A stretch of DNA of 64,000 nt, from assembly GCF_003025035.1 (NCBI RefSeq), contig NZ_PYJN01000019.1, positions 1-64,000 of the forward strand. The letters run 5' to 3'. The notes under the pieces were generated by a model. The model was not told the origin of the DNA. It searched no databases and worked only from the letters and a program-made list of their open reading frames with translations. Numbering within the stretch: position 1 is the stretch's first letter; each line of letters starts with the position of its first letter. Both the position numbers and the translations under genes were made by a program. Positions 27,394 through 35,570 of the stretch are shown piece by piece. The DNA comes from Rhizobium sp. SEMIA4064 (lineage in GTDB: Bacteria; Pseudomonadota; Alphaproteobacteria; Rhizobiales; Rhizobiaceae).

Positions 27394-27823
27394 TTGACCA
27401 TTCCTCTCGAGCCGAGCCGCTGGCGCCATTGCCGCGAAATTGTCTCGCTCAATACGACGACGAAGCAACCCTTCGGAAATCGACAGACGATTTGAAAAAA
27501 ATGTGCGGCTGAGTTGCCAAGTCTTGATTGTGAGTCAAGCGGATTGATCAAACGCCCCACGAAAGCCTGCAATTCGTCGAAATCCATCAGCACCGCCACC
27601 CTATCAATTCTAGTTGTGTGCAGGCAATCTGCCCAATGCAGAGAATCGAGCGCGTCTCGTGCACAAGATCCCAAATGGGCGCCTGCCACTCTTCATTGAC
27701 TTCAAACGGTCGTTGAAAGATGGTTGGATCCAACATCCGAAGCCATTGGATTTTGAAGGGATGTCGTACCCTTAGCCTTGGCAATCATGAGGCCGAGGAA
27801 GCGGATAATAGGAGCCTGCATTT
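27394..27823. other. Intergenic region between divergent dgpf-sigma and VOC genes
   Basis: About 430 bases holding the promoters of two divergent units. Several short ORFs on both strands lack RBS sites and family features. An AGGAG at about 27809-27813 belongs to the VOC gene. No RNA gene or repeat is seen. Confidence 0.45.
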
Positions 27824-28201
27824 ATGTTCGATCATGTCTCGATTGGCGTCAAAAGCCTGGAAAGAGCACGGCAATTCTATGATGCGACGCTAGCGCCGCT
27901 CGGCTATGAGCGGCTGTCGAATTTCGACGGCACGGTCGGATATGGCGCTGAACGGGCACAGTTCTGGGTCATGGAGGTGGAGCACCCCGTTCCGGCGGAT
28001 CGCGGCTCCGGCCTGCATTTCTGCTTCGTCGCACCAAGCCAGGAGGCCGTCGACGCCTTTTACGCCGCCGGGCTTGCCAATGGCGGCGAAGACAACGGCA
28101 AACCGGGCATCCGGCCTGACTACAGCCAATTCTATTACGCAGCCTTCGTCATCGATCCCGACGGCTATCGTCTCGAAGCCTATTTCCAGACCGGCGAGTG
28201 A
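27824..28201 (+). CDS. VOC (glyoxalase/bleomycin-resistance) superfamily protein
   Basis: 125 residues with the paired beta-alpha-beta-beta-beta fold: FDHVSIGVKSLERARQFYDATLAPLGY at the N-terminus and YAAFVIDPDGYRLEAYF near the C-terminus, the latter giving the metal-binding Glu; His4 region gives another ligand. These proteins include glyoxalases, dioxygenases and resistance proteins; which one is unclear. It is a single gene. Confidence 0.85.
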   Translation: MFDHVSIGVKSLERARQFYDATLAPLGYERLSNFDGTVGYGAERAQFWVMEVEHPVPADRGSGLHFCFVAPSQEAVDAFYAAGLANGGEDNGKPGIRPDYSQFYYAAFVIDPDGYRLEAYFQTGE

Positions 28202-28389
28202 CGGGCGCGCAAAGCAAGATAACAATGCTGCCCGTCGAGAAGACGAACCGCACTTCCTAAGCATCTGATGTTTCAGGCTGCTGTCAGGCTTCTACCGTAG
28301 GGAAAGCTGGGCGAAGATCGTTAGCGCGTTTCGCGAGAGCCGAATCTCGCCCTATTCCTATATGCGATGACGGAAAACGGCCTTTCCTG

Positions 28390-29154
28390 ATGTACGACAA
28401 TTATGCTGCTTACCCCAAAAGTGCTGCGCCGTTCGGCAAGCCGCTTGCCTCTTTCCTGGCGCTGTCGGCACTGTGGTGTTTGCTCCTTCTTCTCTTCAAC
28501 AGATTTCCCGAGATCGATATTTCCGTCGCCCGCAGCGTCTTTACGAGTAAGCCTTGTCCGTGGACCGATTCGGCCGACGACATCTGCGGCATGTTTGCCT
28601 ACGACAAGGATCGGCCCTTCGTCATCCTGCGCTCGATCACGCTCGTTTTACCCTATATCGCGGTGATCGTGCTGCTTGCAGTTCCCTTCCTCTCCTGGAA
28701 GAAACTCGGACCCAACTGGCGCACGCCGAAAATCGATCAGTGCATGGCGGCGCTGTTGTCGCTTGCGATTGGCTGTGGCCTCATCGTCAACTTGATCCTG
28801 AAAGCCTTCTCCGGCCGGCCGCGCCCCCGCGATACCGATCTCTTCGGTGGAGCGTTGGATTTCGTTCAGGCGGGCTCGTTTGCCGGCAAGTGCCTCAGGA
28901 ATTGTTCCTTCGTTTCCGGAGAGTCGTCATCGGCCGGATGGCTTCTCTGTCTCGCCCTGCTGCTGCCGCCACGCTGGCGTCTTCCTCTAGGGGTGCCCCT
29001 CGCCGTGACATCGATTATGATGCCGACGATGCGTGTGCTGACCGGCGCGCACTATCTGTCCGACGCAGTCCTCGGTTGGCTTTTGTCGCTGGTCATGTTC
29101 GCAGCCATGCTGAGCGTTTTCGAGTTCTTCAACTCCAGATCGCAGCAGCATTGA
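28390..29154 (+). CDS. PAP2-family membrane phosphatase (LpxE-like)
   Basis: 254 residues with about six membrane segments. The three phosphatase motifs are present: K-x6-RP as KAFSGRPRPRD (about 137-147), FVSGESSSAG (about 177-186; Glu takes the place of the usual His in PSGH, as in the lipid-phosphatase subgroup), and R-x5-H-x3-D as RVLTGAHYLSDA. It would remove a phosphate from lipid A, undecaprenyl-PP or phosphatidylglycerol phosphate on the periplasmic side. EptA nearby makes a lipid A 1-phosphatase role attractive, by inference. Confidence 0.82.
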   Translation: MYDNYAAYPKSAAPFGKPLASFLALSALWCLLLLLFNRFPEIDISVARSVFTSKPCPWTDSADDICGMFAYDKDRPFVILRSITLVLPYIAVIVLLAVPFLSWKKLGPNWRTPKIDQCMAALLSLAIGCGLIVNLILKAFSGRPRPRDTDLFGGALDFVQAGSFAGKCLRNCSFVSGESSSAGWLLCLALLLPPRWRLPLGVPLAVTSIMMPTMRVLTGAHYLSDAVLGWLLSLVMFAAMLSVFEFFNSRSQQH

Positions 29155-29177
29155 GGAGAGGATTGTGGCTGCGCCGT

Positions 29178-29588
29178 TCAGCCGACTTTCGGAAGAACGT
29201 GCGAGCGGCAATTTCCCGGTTTTCCTTTGCTTGAAGGCGTCGTTGCCTTGCGGATGCGGGCCGCGAGTTCGCCGAGCCCGAACGGCTTTATGAGATAATC
29301 GACCGCACCGATGCTCATTCCGGCCATCTGATCCGATAGCTGATCATAAGCGGACATGATGATCACCGGCATCGAAGAGACCTTCGGCCCCATATATCTT
29401 AGCAATTCCAGGCCACTTCCGTCCGGCAGGCGAAGGTCGAGAAGAACAACGTTATAAGCTCCGGCCGAAACCGCCGCCATCGCGGACCGCAGGTCCATCG
29501 ACCAATCAACTGCCCAGCCTTCGGCAAGCAAATGATCCTGCACTGCATTGCCGATGGTGGCATCGTCTTCGACCAGCAAAATCCGCAC
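29178..29588 (-). CDS. Receiver-only response regulator (PmrA/OmpR-like, no DNA-binding domain)
   Basis: 136 residues from the GTG at 29588. Its RBS AAGGGAG ends 5 nt upstream and lies inside the longer frame that starts at 29606, so the later start fits better. MRILLVEDD supplies the acidic pair, LLDLRLPDGSG the phospho-Asp (about 51), MSAYDQ the Thr/Ser position, and LIKPFG the Lys. After the receiver (about 1-115) only some 20 unrelated residues remain, so the winged-helix output domain of OmpR-type regulators is absent. It is either a single-domain regulator or a truncated pmrA-like gene. It lies between the PAP2 and eptA genes on the opposite strand; no sensor kinase is nearby. Confidence 0.78.
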   Translation of the reverse strand: MRILLVEDDATIGNAVQDHLLAEGWAVDWSMDLRSAMAAVSAGAYNVVLLDLRLPDGSGLELLRYMGPKVSSMPVIIMSAYDQLSDQMAGMSIGAVDYLIKPFGLGELAARIRKATTPSSKGKPGNCRSHVLPKVG

Positions 29589-29844
29589 GACTTCTCCCTT
29601 ATGCAAGAGATGAAGCTATGATCGGGATTTCTGACGGCGACCTGAAATTCGCCTGCCCGCAGGCGGAAAAGAGTAGATAAGGGACAGCGATCGCCAATCA
29701 GTAGTGCACAAACGAATATCGTTCAGGTAAATGTCAGCAACGGTGGGCACGGTCCCGCGCTTTAAAATAGTCAAAGTCGCGTCCTATGCGCTGCGGTTTA
29801 CGGTTTCCCGACCCGCTTTTCAGGAAACGCCTTGGAGAAAAACA

Positions 29845-31506
29845 TTGAACGATAAAAACATCCAGCCTGGCCGGCAAAGCGTCCGGCCAGCAATCGGCAG
29901 CGTCACTCTTTGCCTTTTAACCACGATTTATATCCTTCTTGTGACGAACCAGACGTTTTGGACCAAGGCCTACGGTTATTTTATTGCGGAACCCACCGCC
30001 TTTGCCGCCTTCGCCATTGGCATCGCCGCGGCCATCATGGCGCTCTTCACGTTTTTCTCCGCCAAATACCTCACGAAGCCGATCCTGATTTTCTTCGTTC
30101 TCGTGGCGGCGGTGTCCTCCTGGTTCAACGATCAGTTCGGGGTCATCATCGACAAGGAGATGATTCGCAATGCGGCGGTATCGACGGGTGCCGAGGCCGG
30201 CCATCTGATCACGCTGCGCTTTGCGACACATGTGCTGCTGACGGGCGTTTTACCCTCTCTGGTGATTGCGTGGGTGCGCATTGCGCATCGTCCCCTTCTC
30301 AAGAAGCTTGCTCATAATACCGCTGTCATCCTCTCCTGCCTCGCCGTCTTCGTGATCGCAGGCACCAGCTTCTACAAGACGTTCGCAGGTGTCGGCCGTG
30401 CGCACCCCGATCTCGTGGATATGCTCAATCCAGTCATGCCGATCACCAGCGCCGTGCGCTACGCCATCAATTCGCGCAAGGATTCAAGCATCGTCGCGCA
30501 GCCTCTGGGCACGGACGCCCACAGGGTTGGCACGAACGACAACGGCAAGCCGCGTGTGACCATCATCGTCGCCGGCGAAACGGCGCGAGCCCAAAACTTT
30601 TCCCTCGGCGGCTATGGCAAGATGACCAATCCGGAGCTGGCGAAACAGAATGTCGTCTATTTCCCCAACACCAGCAGTTGCGGGACGGCGACAGCAACCT
30701 CGATCCCTTGCCTGTTCTCGGTCTATACGCGGGAGCAATATACCCACCTGAAGGGCCTCGAGACGCAGAACCTGCTTGATGTGCTGACCCATGCCAAGGT
30801 CGATGTCTCCTGGCTGGACAATGATACTGGCAGCTATCACGTCACCGACCGCGTGCCCTACACCTATCTGCCGACATCGGCCGATCCCCGCTTCTGCAAG
30901 GATGGCGAATGCCTGGATGCGATCCTGGTGGACAAGGTCGATAACTGGCTGGACCATATCAAAGGAGACAGCGTCCTCGTGCTGCACCAGCTCGGCAGCC
31001 ATGGCCCAGCCTACTACCAGCGCTATCCCGACGAGTTCCGCCGCTTTACCCCCGACTGCCGCGCCAACGATTTCGGCAGTTGCACGCCGGAGGAGATCAC
31101 CAACGCCTATGACAATACGATCCTCTACACCGATCATATCGTTTCGGCGGTGATCGATAAATTGAAGCAGCGCTCAAACTCGCTGTCCGGCGCGGTCGTC
31201 TACTTCTCCGATCACGGCGAGTCGCTTGGCGAGAACGGGATTTACCTGCACGGTACACCATACATCATCGCACCTGCGCAACAGACCCATGTGCCATTCT
31301 TGGTCTGGCTGGCCGACGATCTGGCGAAGACCGGCGGCTATGACATGACCTGCCTGGCAAAACGCGCCGCTGACGGCACCCATTCTCACGACAACATCTT
31401 CCACAGCGTCCTCGGCCTGATGGATATTGCGACGAAGGTCTACGACCGCAGCCTCGATGTGTTCGCCGAATGCCGTCCGCCGAACAAGCTGGCACAATTG
31501 AATTGA
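29845..31506 (+). CDS. eptA: Phosphoethanolamine transferase (EptA family)
   Basis: 553 residues from a TTG at 29845 with TTGGAGA just before it; this matches the family length (about 547). An ATG at 29731 would add 38 residues with a weaker RBS. Five membrane helices (about 20-170) precede a periplasmic sulfatase-like domain. Nucleophile Thr lies in SSCGTATATSIPC, and metal ligands in the later SDHGESLGE. It moves phosphoethanolamine from phosphatidylethanolamine to lipid A or other envelope sugars and lowers negative charge. The neighbouring receiver gene and PAP2 phosphatase suggest a lipid-modification cluster. Confidence 0.88.
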   Translation: MNDKNIQPGRQSVRPAIGSVTLCLLTTIYILLVTNQTFWTKAYGYFIAEPTAFAAFAIGIAAAIMALFTFFSAKYLTKPILIFFVLVAAVSSWFNDQFGVIIDKEMIRNAAVSTGAEAGHLITLRFATHVLLTGVLPSLVIAWVRIAHRPLLKKLAHNTAVILSCLAVFVIAGTSFYKTFAGVGRAHPDLVDMLNPVMPITSAVRYAINSRKDSSIVAQPLGTDAHRVGTNDNGKPRVTIIVAGETARAQNFSLGGYGKMTNPELAKQNVVYFPNTSSCGTATATSIPCLFSVYTREQYTHLKGLETQNLLDVLTHAKVDVSWLDNDTGSYHVTDRVPYTYLPTSADPRFCKDGECLDAILVDKVDNWLDHIKGDSVLVLHQLGSHGPAYYQRYPDEFRRFTPDCRANDFGSCTPEEITNAYDNTILYTDHIVSAVIDKLKQRSNSLSGAVVYFSDHGESLGENGIYLHGTPYIIAPAQQTHVPFLVWLADDLAKTGGYDMTCLAKRAADGTHSHDNIFHSVLGLMDIATKVYDRSLDVFAECRPPNKLAQLN

Positions 31507-31525
31507 TGGCTGTCAGCCCCGAATC

Positions 31526-31561
31526 CGAATTGCGGTCTCGCTAAACCGAAGCCGCAATTCG
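31526..31561. terminator. Inverted repeat between eptA and the convergent cupin gene
   Basis: CGAATTGCGG at 31526-31535 and its exact complement at 31552-31561 with a 16-nt loop. No T-tract follows on either side. Its position between convergent stops fits a shared transcription end, with low certainty. Confidence 0.35.
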
Positions 31562-31572
31562 TCCCACATCCT

Positions 31573-31950
31573 TCAAAGCCGCGCCGGCTGACGCACCGTG
31601 CGCTCATTCTCGACATTGCCGGTGTTGAGCGTCGTATTCCTCTCCAGCAGCGGGACCTCGCATGTCGGCTCCGCGGTCGGGCAATGTTCGACGCCGTGCG
31701 GCACGATGATGTATTCGCCGGGGCCGAGGACGATATCGCCGCCATTTTCCTCGCGCAGCTTCATGCGAAGCGTGCCTTTGACAACGAGGAACAACTCGTC
31801 CTCCTCTTCGTGATGGTGCCAATGAAAGGCGCCTTCGAGTTTGACTAGCTTGATCTGAAAGTCGTTGATGTCCCCGCAGATCCGCGGGACCCAGGGCTCA
31901 TTGAACCCCGCAAAGGCCTTCGTGAGATTGATTTTCTTCAGCTCTGACAT
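31573..31950 (-). CDS. Cupin-domain protein
   Basis: 125 residues, one cupin barrel. Motif 1 is HWHHHEEEDELFLVVKG (about 43-59), giving two or three His plus Glu as metal ligands; motif 2 is PGEYIIVPHGVEH (about 77-89). The metal site is complete, so it may be a small dioxygenase, isomerase or sensor domain. No partner gene is evident. It is convergent with eptA and divergent from the monooxygenase gene. Confidence 0.85.
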   Translation of the reverse strand: MSELKKINLTKAFAGFNEPWVPRICGDINDFQIKLVKLEGAFHWHHHEEEDELFLVVKGTLRMKLREENGGDIVLGPGEYIIVPHGVEHCPTAEPTCEVPLLERNTTLNTGNVENERTVRQPARL

Positions 31951-32161
31951 GCGCCTCTTCCTCCGACGATCGGGTGCCCAGGGACACTATCGACGGCGGC
32001 TCCGCCAAACGCAACGGTCCCGGCATTTGGGGCACACCTCCCGCTACCATCACGGCCATATCGAATTCTTCGAAGGAAACCTCCGAAACTTTGCGGATGG
32101 TTCGCCTGCGGGAACGCGCGTAAATGCCCACAACGCAATTGCGATAGGCAACGGAAACATC

Positions 32162-33202
32162 ATGACGGCAAACACTGTCGAATTCGGGCTCGATACTTTC
32201 GGTGACGTGACGCAGGACGAAAACGAGGCCCCGGAATCTCATGCACAGGTCATCCGCGATGTGATCGAGGAAGGCGTGCTCGCAGACCAGCTCGGGATCG
32301 ATTTCTTCGGCATCGGCGAGCATCATCGCCAGGATTTCGCGATTTCCTCGCCGGAAACGGTGCTTGCCGCCATTGCCGGCCGCACGTCGCGGATTCACCT
32401 CGGCTCGGCCGTGACGGTTCTGAGTTCCGATGATCCCATCCGTGTCTTCCAGCGCTTTTCCAGCCTGGACGCCGCCTCAAGCGGGCGCGCGGAGGTGATC
32501 CTCGGCCGCGGTTCGTTCACAGAATCCTTCCCGCTCTTCGGCTTTGAGCTGTCGCAGTATGAAAAGCTGTTCGAGGAAAAGCTCGATCTTTTCGCGGCTC
32601 TGCTTTCCAATGAGCCGGTCACCTGGAAGGGAACGACGCGCCCGCCGCTCAGCAATCAACGCGTCTTCCCGACGATCGAGAAGGGTCACCTGAAAACATG
32701 GATCGGTGTTGGCGGCAGTCCGGCTTCGGTCGTCCGCGCCGCGCAATATAATCTGCCGCTGATGCTGGCGATCATTGGCGGCAGCCCCTATCGCTTTCGG
32801 CCGTATATCGATCTCTATCACAGGGCATTCGCGCAATTGGGCCGCCCTGTTCAGCTGATCGGCATCCATTCGCCGGGCTATATTGCCAATACGGACGATC
32901 AGGCCCGCGAGGAGCTCTGGCCGAACTACAAGGCGATGCGCGATCGCATCGGCCGCGAACGCGGCTGGCCGCCGATAACGCGCGACGAATTCGAAAGCGA
33001 GATCGAAAACGGCTCGCTCTATGTCGGCTCGCCCGAAACGGTCGCCGCCAAGCTCGCGCCTGTCATCAAGACGCTCGGCATCAGCCGCTTCCAGTTGAAA
33101 TACAGCGCCGGCACGCTCAGCCACAGCAAACTGATGCGCTGCATCGAACTTTATGCCCAGAAAGTGATCCCCGCGGTACGGGCAGCATTAGGCGACGCCT
33201 GA
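32162..33202 (+). CDS. LLM-class flavin-dependent oxidoreductase
   Basis: 346 residues from the ATG at 32162; the longer frame upstream overlaps the cupin gene and has no family match. The TIM barrel shows FFGIGEHHRQDF (about 50-61), a motif shared by bacterial luciferase-like monooxygenases, GSAVTVLSSDDP and RAEVILGRGS (FMN phosphate region). It uses reduced flavin and oxygen, or F420-like chemistry in relatives; the substrate is unknown. Monocistronic in this context. Confidence 0.85.
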   Translation: MTANTVEFGLDTFGDVTQDENEAPESHAQVIRDVIEEGVLADQLGIDFFGIGEHHRQDFAISSPETVLAAIAGRTSRIHLGSAVTVLSSDDPIRVFQRFSSLDAASSGRAEVILGRGSFTESFPLFGFELSQYEKLFEEKLDLFAALLSNEPVTWKGTTRPPLSNQRVFPTIEKGHLKTWIGVGGSPASVVRAAQYNLPLMLAIIGGSPYRFRPYIDLYHRAFAQLGRPVQLIGIHSPGYIANTDDQAREELWPNYKAMRDRIGRERGWPPITRDEFESEIENGSLYVGSPETVAAKLAPVIKTLGISRFQLKYSAGTLSHSKLMRCIELYAQKVIPAVRAALGDA

Positions 33203-33239
33203 TATCCAGAAAAAGGATCACGGTGCTCATTTTCGGCAA

Positions 33240-33728
33240 TCAGGCCGAAATCGCGTGGAATGACATGGCAACGCCGTTCATGCAGTAGCGCAGACCTGTC
33301 GGCTTTGGTCCGTCGGGAAAGACATGGCCGAGATGGCCGCCGCAGCGGCTGCAATGCACCGCGGTACGCGTCATGCCGAAGGAATGATCCTCTGTCGTAC
33401 CGACTGCGCCATCGATCGGCGCCCAAAAGCTCGGCCAGCCGGTGCCGCTATCGAACTTCGTGCTTGAGGAGAAAACATCCTGCTGGCAGCCGGCACAGGC
33501 GAAATTGCCTTTGCGCTCCTCGTGCAACAGCGGGCTGGAAAACGGATATTCCGTCCCCTCCTCGCGCAGTACGGAATATTGGTCCGACGTCAGCAGCTTG
33601 TGCCATTCTTCGTCGGTGTGGGTAACGGGAAATTTCCCGGCCGCAACGGCTGGGCTTGATGCCAAACCAAATCGAGCCGCAACCGCCCCGAGGCCGGCAG
33701 CGATGAGAAGAAGTCGTCTGTTCAACAT
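33240..33728 (-). CDS. msrB: Peptide-methionine (R)-S-oxide reductase, exported
   Basis: 162 residues. The N-terminus has a twin-Arg pair and hydrophobic core (MLNRRLLLIAAGLGAVAA...AVAA), so it is probably sent to the periplasm by Tat or Sec. The MsrB domain (about 35-158) has both zinc CxxC pairs (CAGC and CSRC) and the catalytic GLRYCMNG with its Cys near 150. It reduces R-methionine sulfoxide in envelope proteins. Convergent with the monooxygenase gene. Confidence 0.92.
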   Translation of the reverse strand: MLNRRLLLIAAGLGAVAARFGLASSPAVAAGKFPVTHTDEEWHKLLTSDQYSVLREEGTEYPFSSPLLHEERKGNFACAGCQQDVFSSSTKFDSGTGWPSFWAPIDGAVGTTEDHSFGMTRTAVHCSRCGGHLGHVFPDGPKPTGLRYCMNGVAMSFHAISA

Positions 33729-33931
33729 TCCTGGAACCTCCCGTAGAAGGGACGATCACCTGTCCCGCAAAATATACGGCGCCAATGCGGATTTTGTTAC
33801 ATATCTGCGCGGGAAGCACCGAAACGTGATCATGAATGTGACTTTCGGCATGGTCTTACTCGAAAAATTCGAGCGGCTTTCGGATAAGATCACGCAAAAT
33901 CAACAGCTATCCGTTATCCAGGATTCACTGC

Positions 33932-34687
33932 ATGAACAGTCTCACACCCATTCTTTCCACCATAACGGCCTCCTTCCTCGGCTCCTTCGTCGAAGTCGTG
34001 GAAGCCTTCACCATCGTCCTTGCCGTTGGGGTCACGCGAAGCTGGCGCCCGGCGCTGACGGGTGCCGCTCTCGCGCTTGCGGTGCTTGCGGCCCTCGTCC
34101 TGATCTTCGGGCCGCTGCTCGCGCTGGTACCGATCACCACGCTGCAATTCGTCGTCGGCGTTCTGCTGATCCTGTTCGGCATGCGCTGGCTGCGAAAGGC
34201 CATTCTGCGCTCGCTCGGCGTTATCGCTCTGCACGATGAGGAAGCAGCCTTCTCCAAGGAAACGGCAGCGCTCCGCCAACAATCCGAAGACCGGCGCGCC
34301 GACTATCTCGCCGGCCTTGCCTCCTTCAAGGCGGTGCTGTTGGAAGGCGTCGAGGTGGTCTTCATCGTCATCGCCGTCGGCGGTGCCCATGGCCTGACGC
34401 TCTATGCCGGCATCGGCGCCCTCGCCGCCTTCATCTTGGTCATGCTGATCGGCCTGCTGGTGCATCGCCCCCTCGCCACCGTGCCGGAAAACACGCTCAA
34501 ATTCGTGGTCGGGCTGATGTTGACCAGCTTCGGCATCTTCTGGACCGGCGAAGGAATTGGCGCTGATTGGCCGGGCGCCGATCTTGCGCTTATCGCCATC
34601 TTCGCAATCGTTGCCCTGGCGTCCTTCGCCATCATCCGCGGCCTGCGCGGCTCCGTCGGCAAATCCACAGTAAAGGCAGCCCAATGA
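33932..34687 (+). CDS. COG4280-type membrane protein with two FTR1-like halves
   Basis: 251 residues with about seven membrane segments. Two halves repeat: SFVEVVEAFTIVLAVG (about 17-32) matches LLEGVEVVFIVIAVG (about 136-150), and FVVGVLLILFGMRWLRKAI (about 72-90) matches FVVGLMLTSFGIFWTGEGI (about 191-209). A buried E-x-x-E in the first helix of each half resembles the metal motif of FTR1 iron permeases, suggesting a cation carrier; this is inference. Its stop overlaps the next gene by 4 nt (ATGA). Confidence 0.75.
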   Translation: MNSLTPILSTITASFLGSFVEVVEAFTIVLAVGVTRSWRPALTGAALALAVLAALVLIFGPLLALVPITTLQFVVGVLLILFGMRWLRKAILRSLGVIALHDEEAAFSKETAALRQQSEDRRADYLAGLASFKAVLLEGVEVVFIVIAVGGAHGLTLYAGIGALAAFILVMLIGLLVHRPLATVPENTLKFVVGLMLTSFGIFWTGEGIGADWPGADLALIAIFAIVALASFAIIRGLRGSVGKSTVKAAQ

Positions 34688-34890
34688 ACGTCATCCGCAT
34701 CGCCATATCCGAACTCATCGGCATGTTCATCGACGATGGCAGCCTCGCGGCTTTTTCCCTGATCCTGGTGATCATCGTCGCCGTCGCGGTCAAGCTTCTC
34801 GGCCTGCCACCATTGATCGGGGGGCTTCTTTTGCTGCTGGGCTGCCTCGCCATTCTGATGCACAGCGTCCGCCGCGCCGTGAAACGATGA
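34684..34890 (+). CDS. Small two-helix membrane protein coupled to the COG4280 gene
   Basis: 68 residues starting at the ATG that overlaps the upstream TGA. Two hydrophobic segments (about 22-40 and 43-62) are followed by a basic tail RRAVKR, giving positive-inside orientation. I know no named family. The 4-nt overlap implies equal production with the upstream carrier-like protein, so it may be an accessory subunit. Confidence 0.65.
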   Translation: MNVIRIAISELIGMFIDDGSLAAFSLILVIIVAVAVKLLGLPPLIGGLLLLLGCLAILMHSVRRAVKR

Positions 34891-34988
34891 GTTGAAATCC
34901 CTCTGCAAGCGCTGATATCCTCCCTCGACAGAGCGTCTCGCGGATGCGAAGAATTACGGGAGTTTCAGCGCGATCGAGAGGCGTTCAG

Positions 34989-35570
34989 ATGAGCAGCGCG
35001 TATCCGGAAATCTATCTGGTTCGGCACGGACAGACGGAATGGAGCCTGTCCGGTCGGCATACCGGGCGAACCGATATTCCCCTCACCGCCGCCGGTGAAG
35101 AAGCCGCCCGCAAGGTCGCGAGCCGCCTGCCCGCCATCGATTTCGCCGCCGTCTGGTCAAGCCCGTCCCAGCGCGCCAAAAGCACCAGCACGCTCGCCGG
35201 CTTCGGCGATGCGCGTGTCGTCAAGGACGATCTGGCGGAGTGGAATTATGGTGCCTATGAAGGCGTCACCACCAAGGAAATCCTGGCTCAGCGACCCGGC
35301 TGGCAACTCTTTCGTGACGGATGCCCTGACGGCGAGACTGCGGCCGATGTCGGCGCGAGAGCAGATCGGATCATCAGCGAGCTTCGGGAGGTAACCGGCA
35401 ACGTCCTGATCTTCTCCAGCGCGCATTTTCTGAGGGTCTTCGCCGCCCGCTGGCTCAGTCTGCCGCCGCAAGGTGGCGCACATTTCGTGCTCGACACCAC
35501 CAGCATCAGCATCCTCGGCTATGAACACGACCTGAGCGAACCGGTCATCCGCCGCTGGAATGAGGTTTGA
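34989..35570 (+). CDS. Histidine phosphatase (phosphoglycerate-mutase superfamily)
   Basis: 193 residues from the ATG at 34989 with GAGAGG upstream. It has LVRHGQTEWS (about 9-18, catalytic His) and a second His in FSSAHFLRVFAARW (about 146-159), and S-P-S-Q-R-A-K-S-T carries the phosphate-binding Arg. It is a cobC/gpmB-like phosphatase of unknown substrate. Its last 26 bases overlap the 3' end of the convergent MocR gene. Confidence 0.87.
   Translation: MSSAYPEIYLVRHGQTEWSLSGRHTGRTDIPLTAAGEEAARKVASRLPAIDFAAVWSSPSQRAKSTSTLAGFGDARVVKDDLAEWNYGAYEGVTTKEILAQRPGWQLFRDGCPDGETAADVGARADRIISELREVTGNVLIFSSAHFLRVFAARWLSLPPQGGAHFVLDTTSISILGYEHDLSEPVIRRWNEV

Noticed and set aside
33231-33250. TTTCGGC...GCCGAAA hairpin at the monooxygenase/msrB junction
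   Set aside because: Short stem within the msrB stop region, with no T-tract; not enough for a terminator call.
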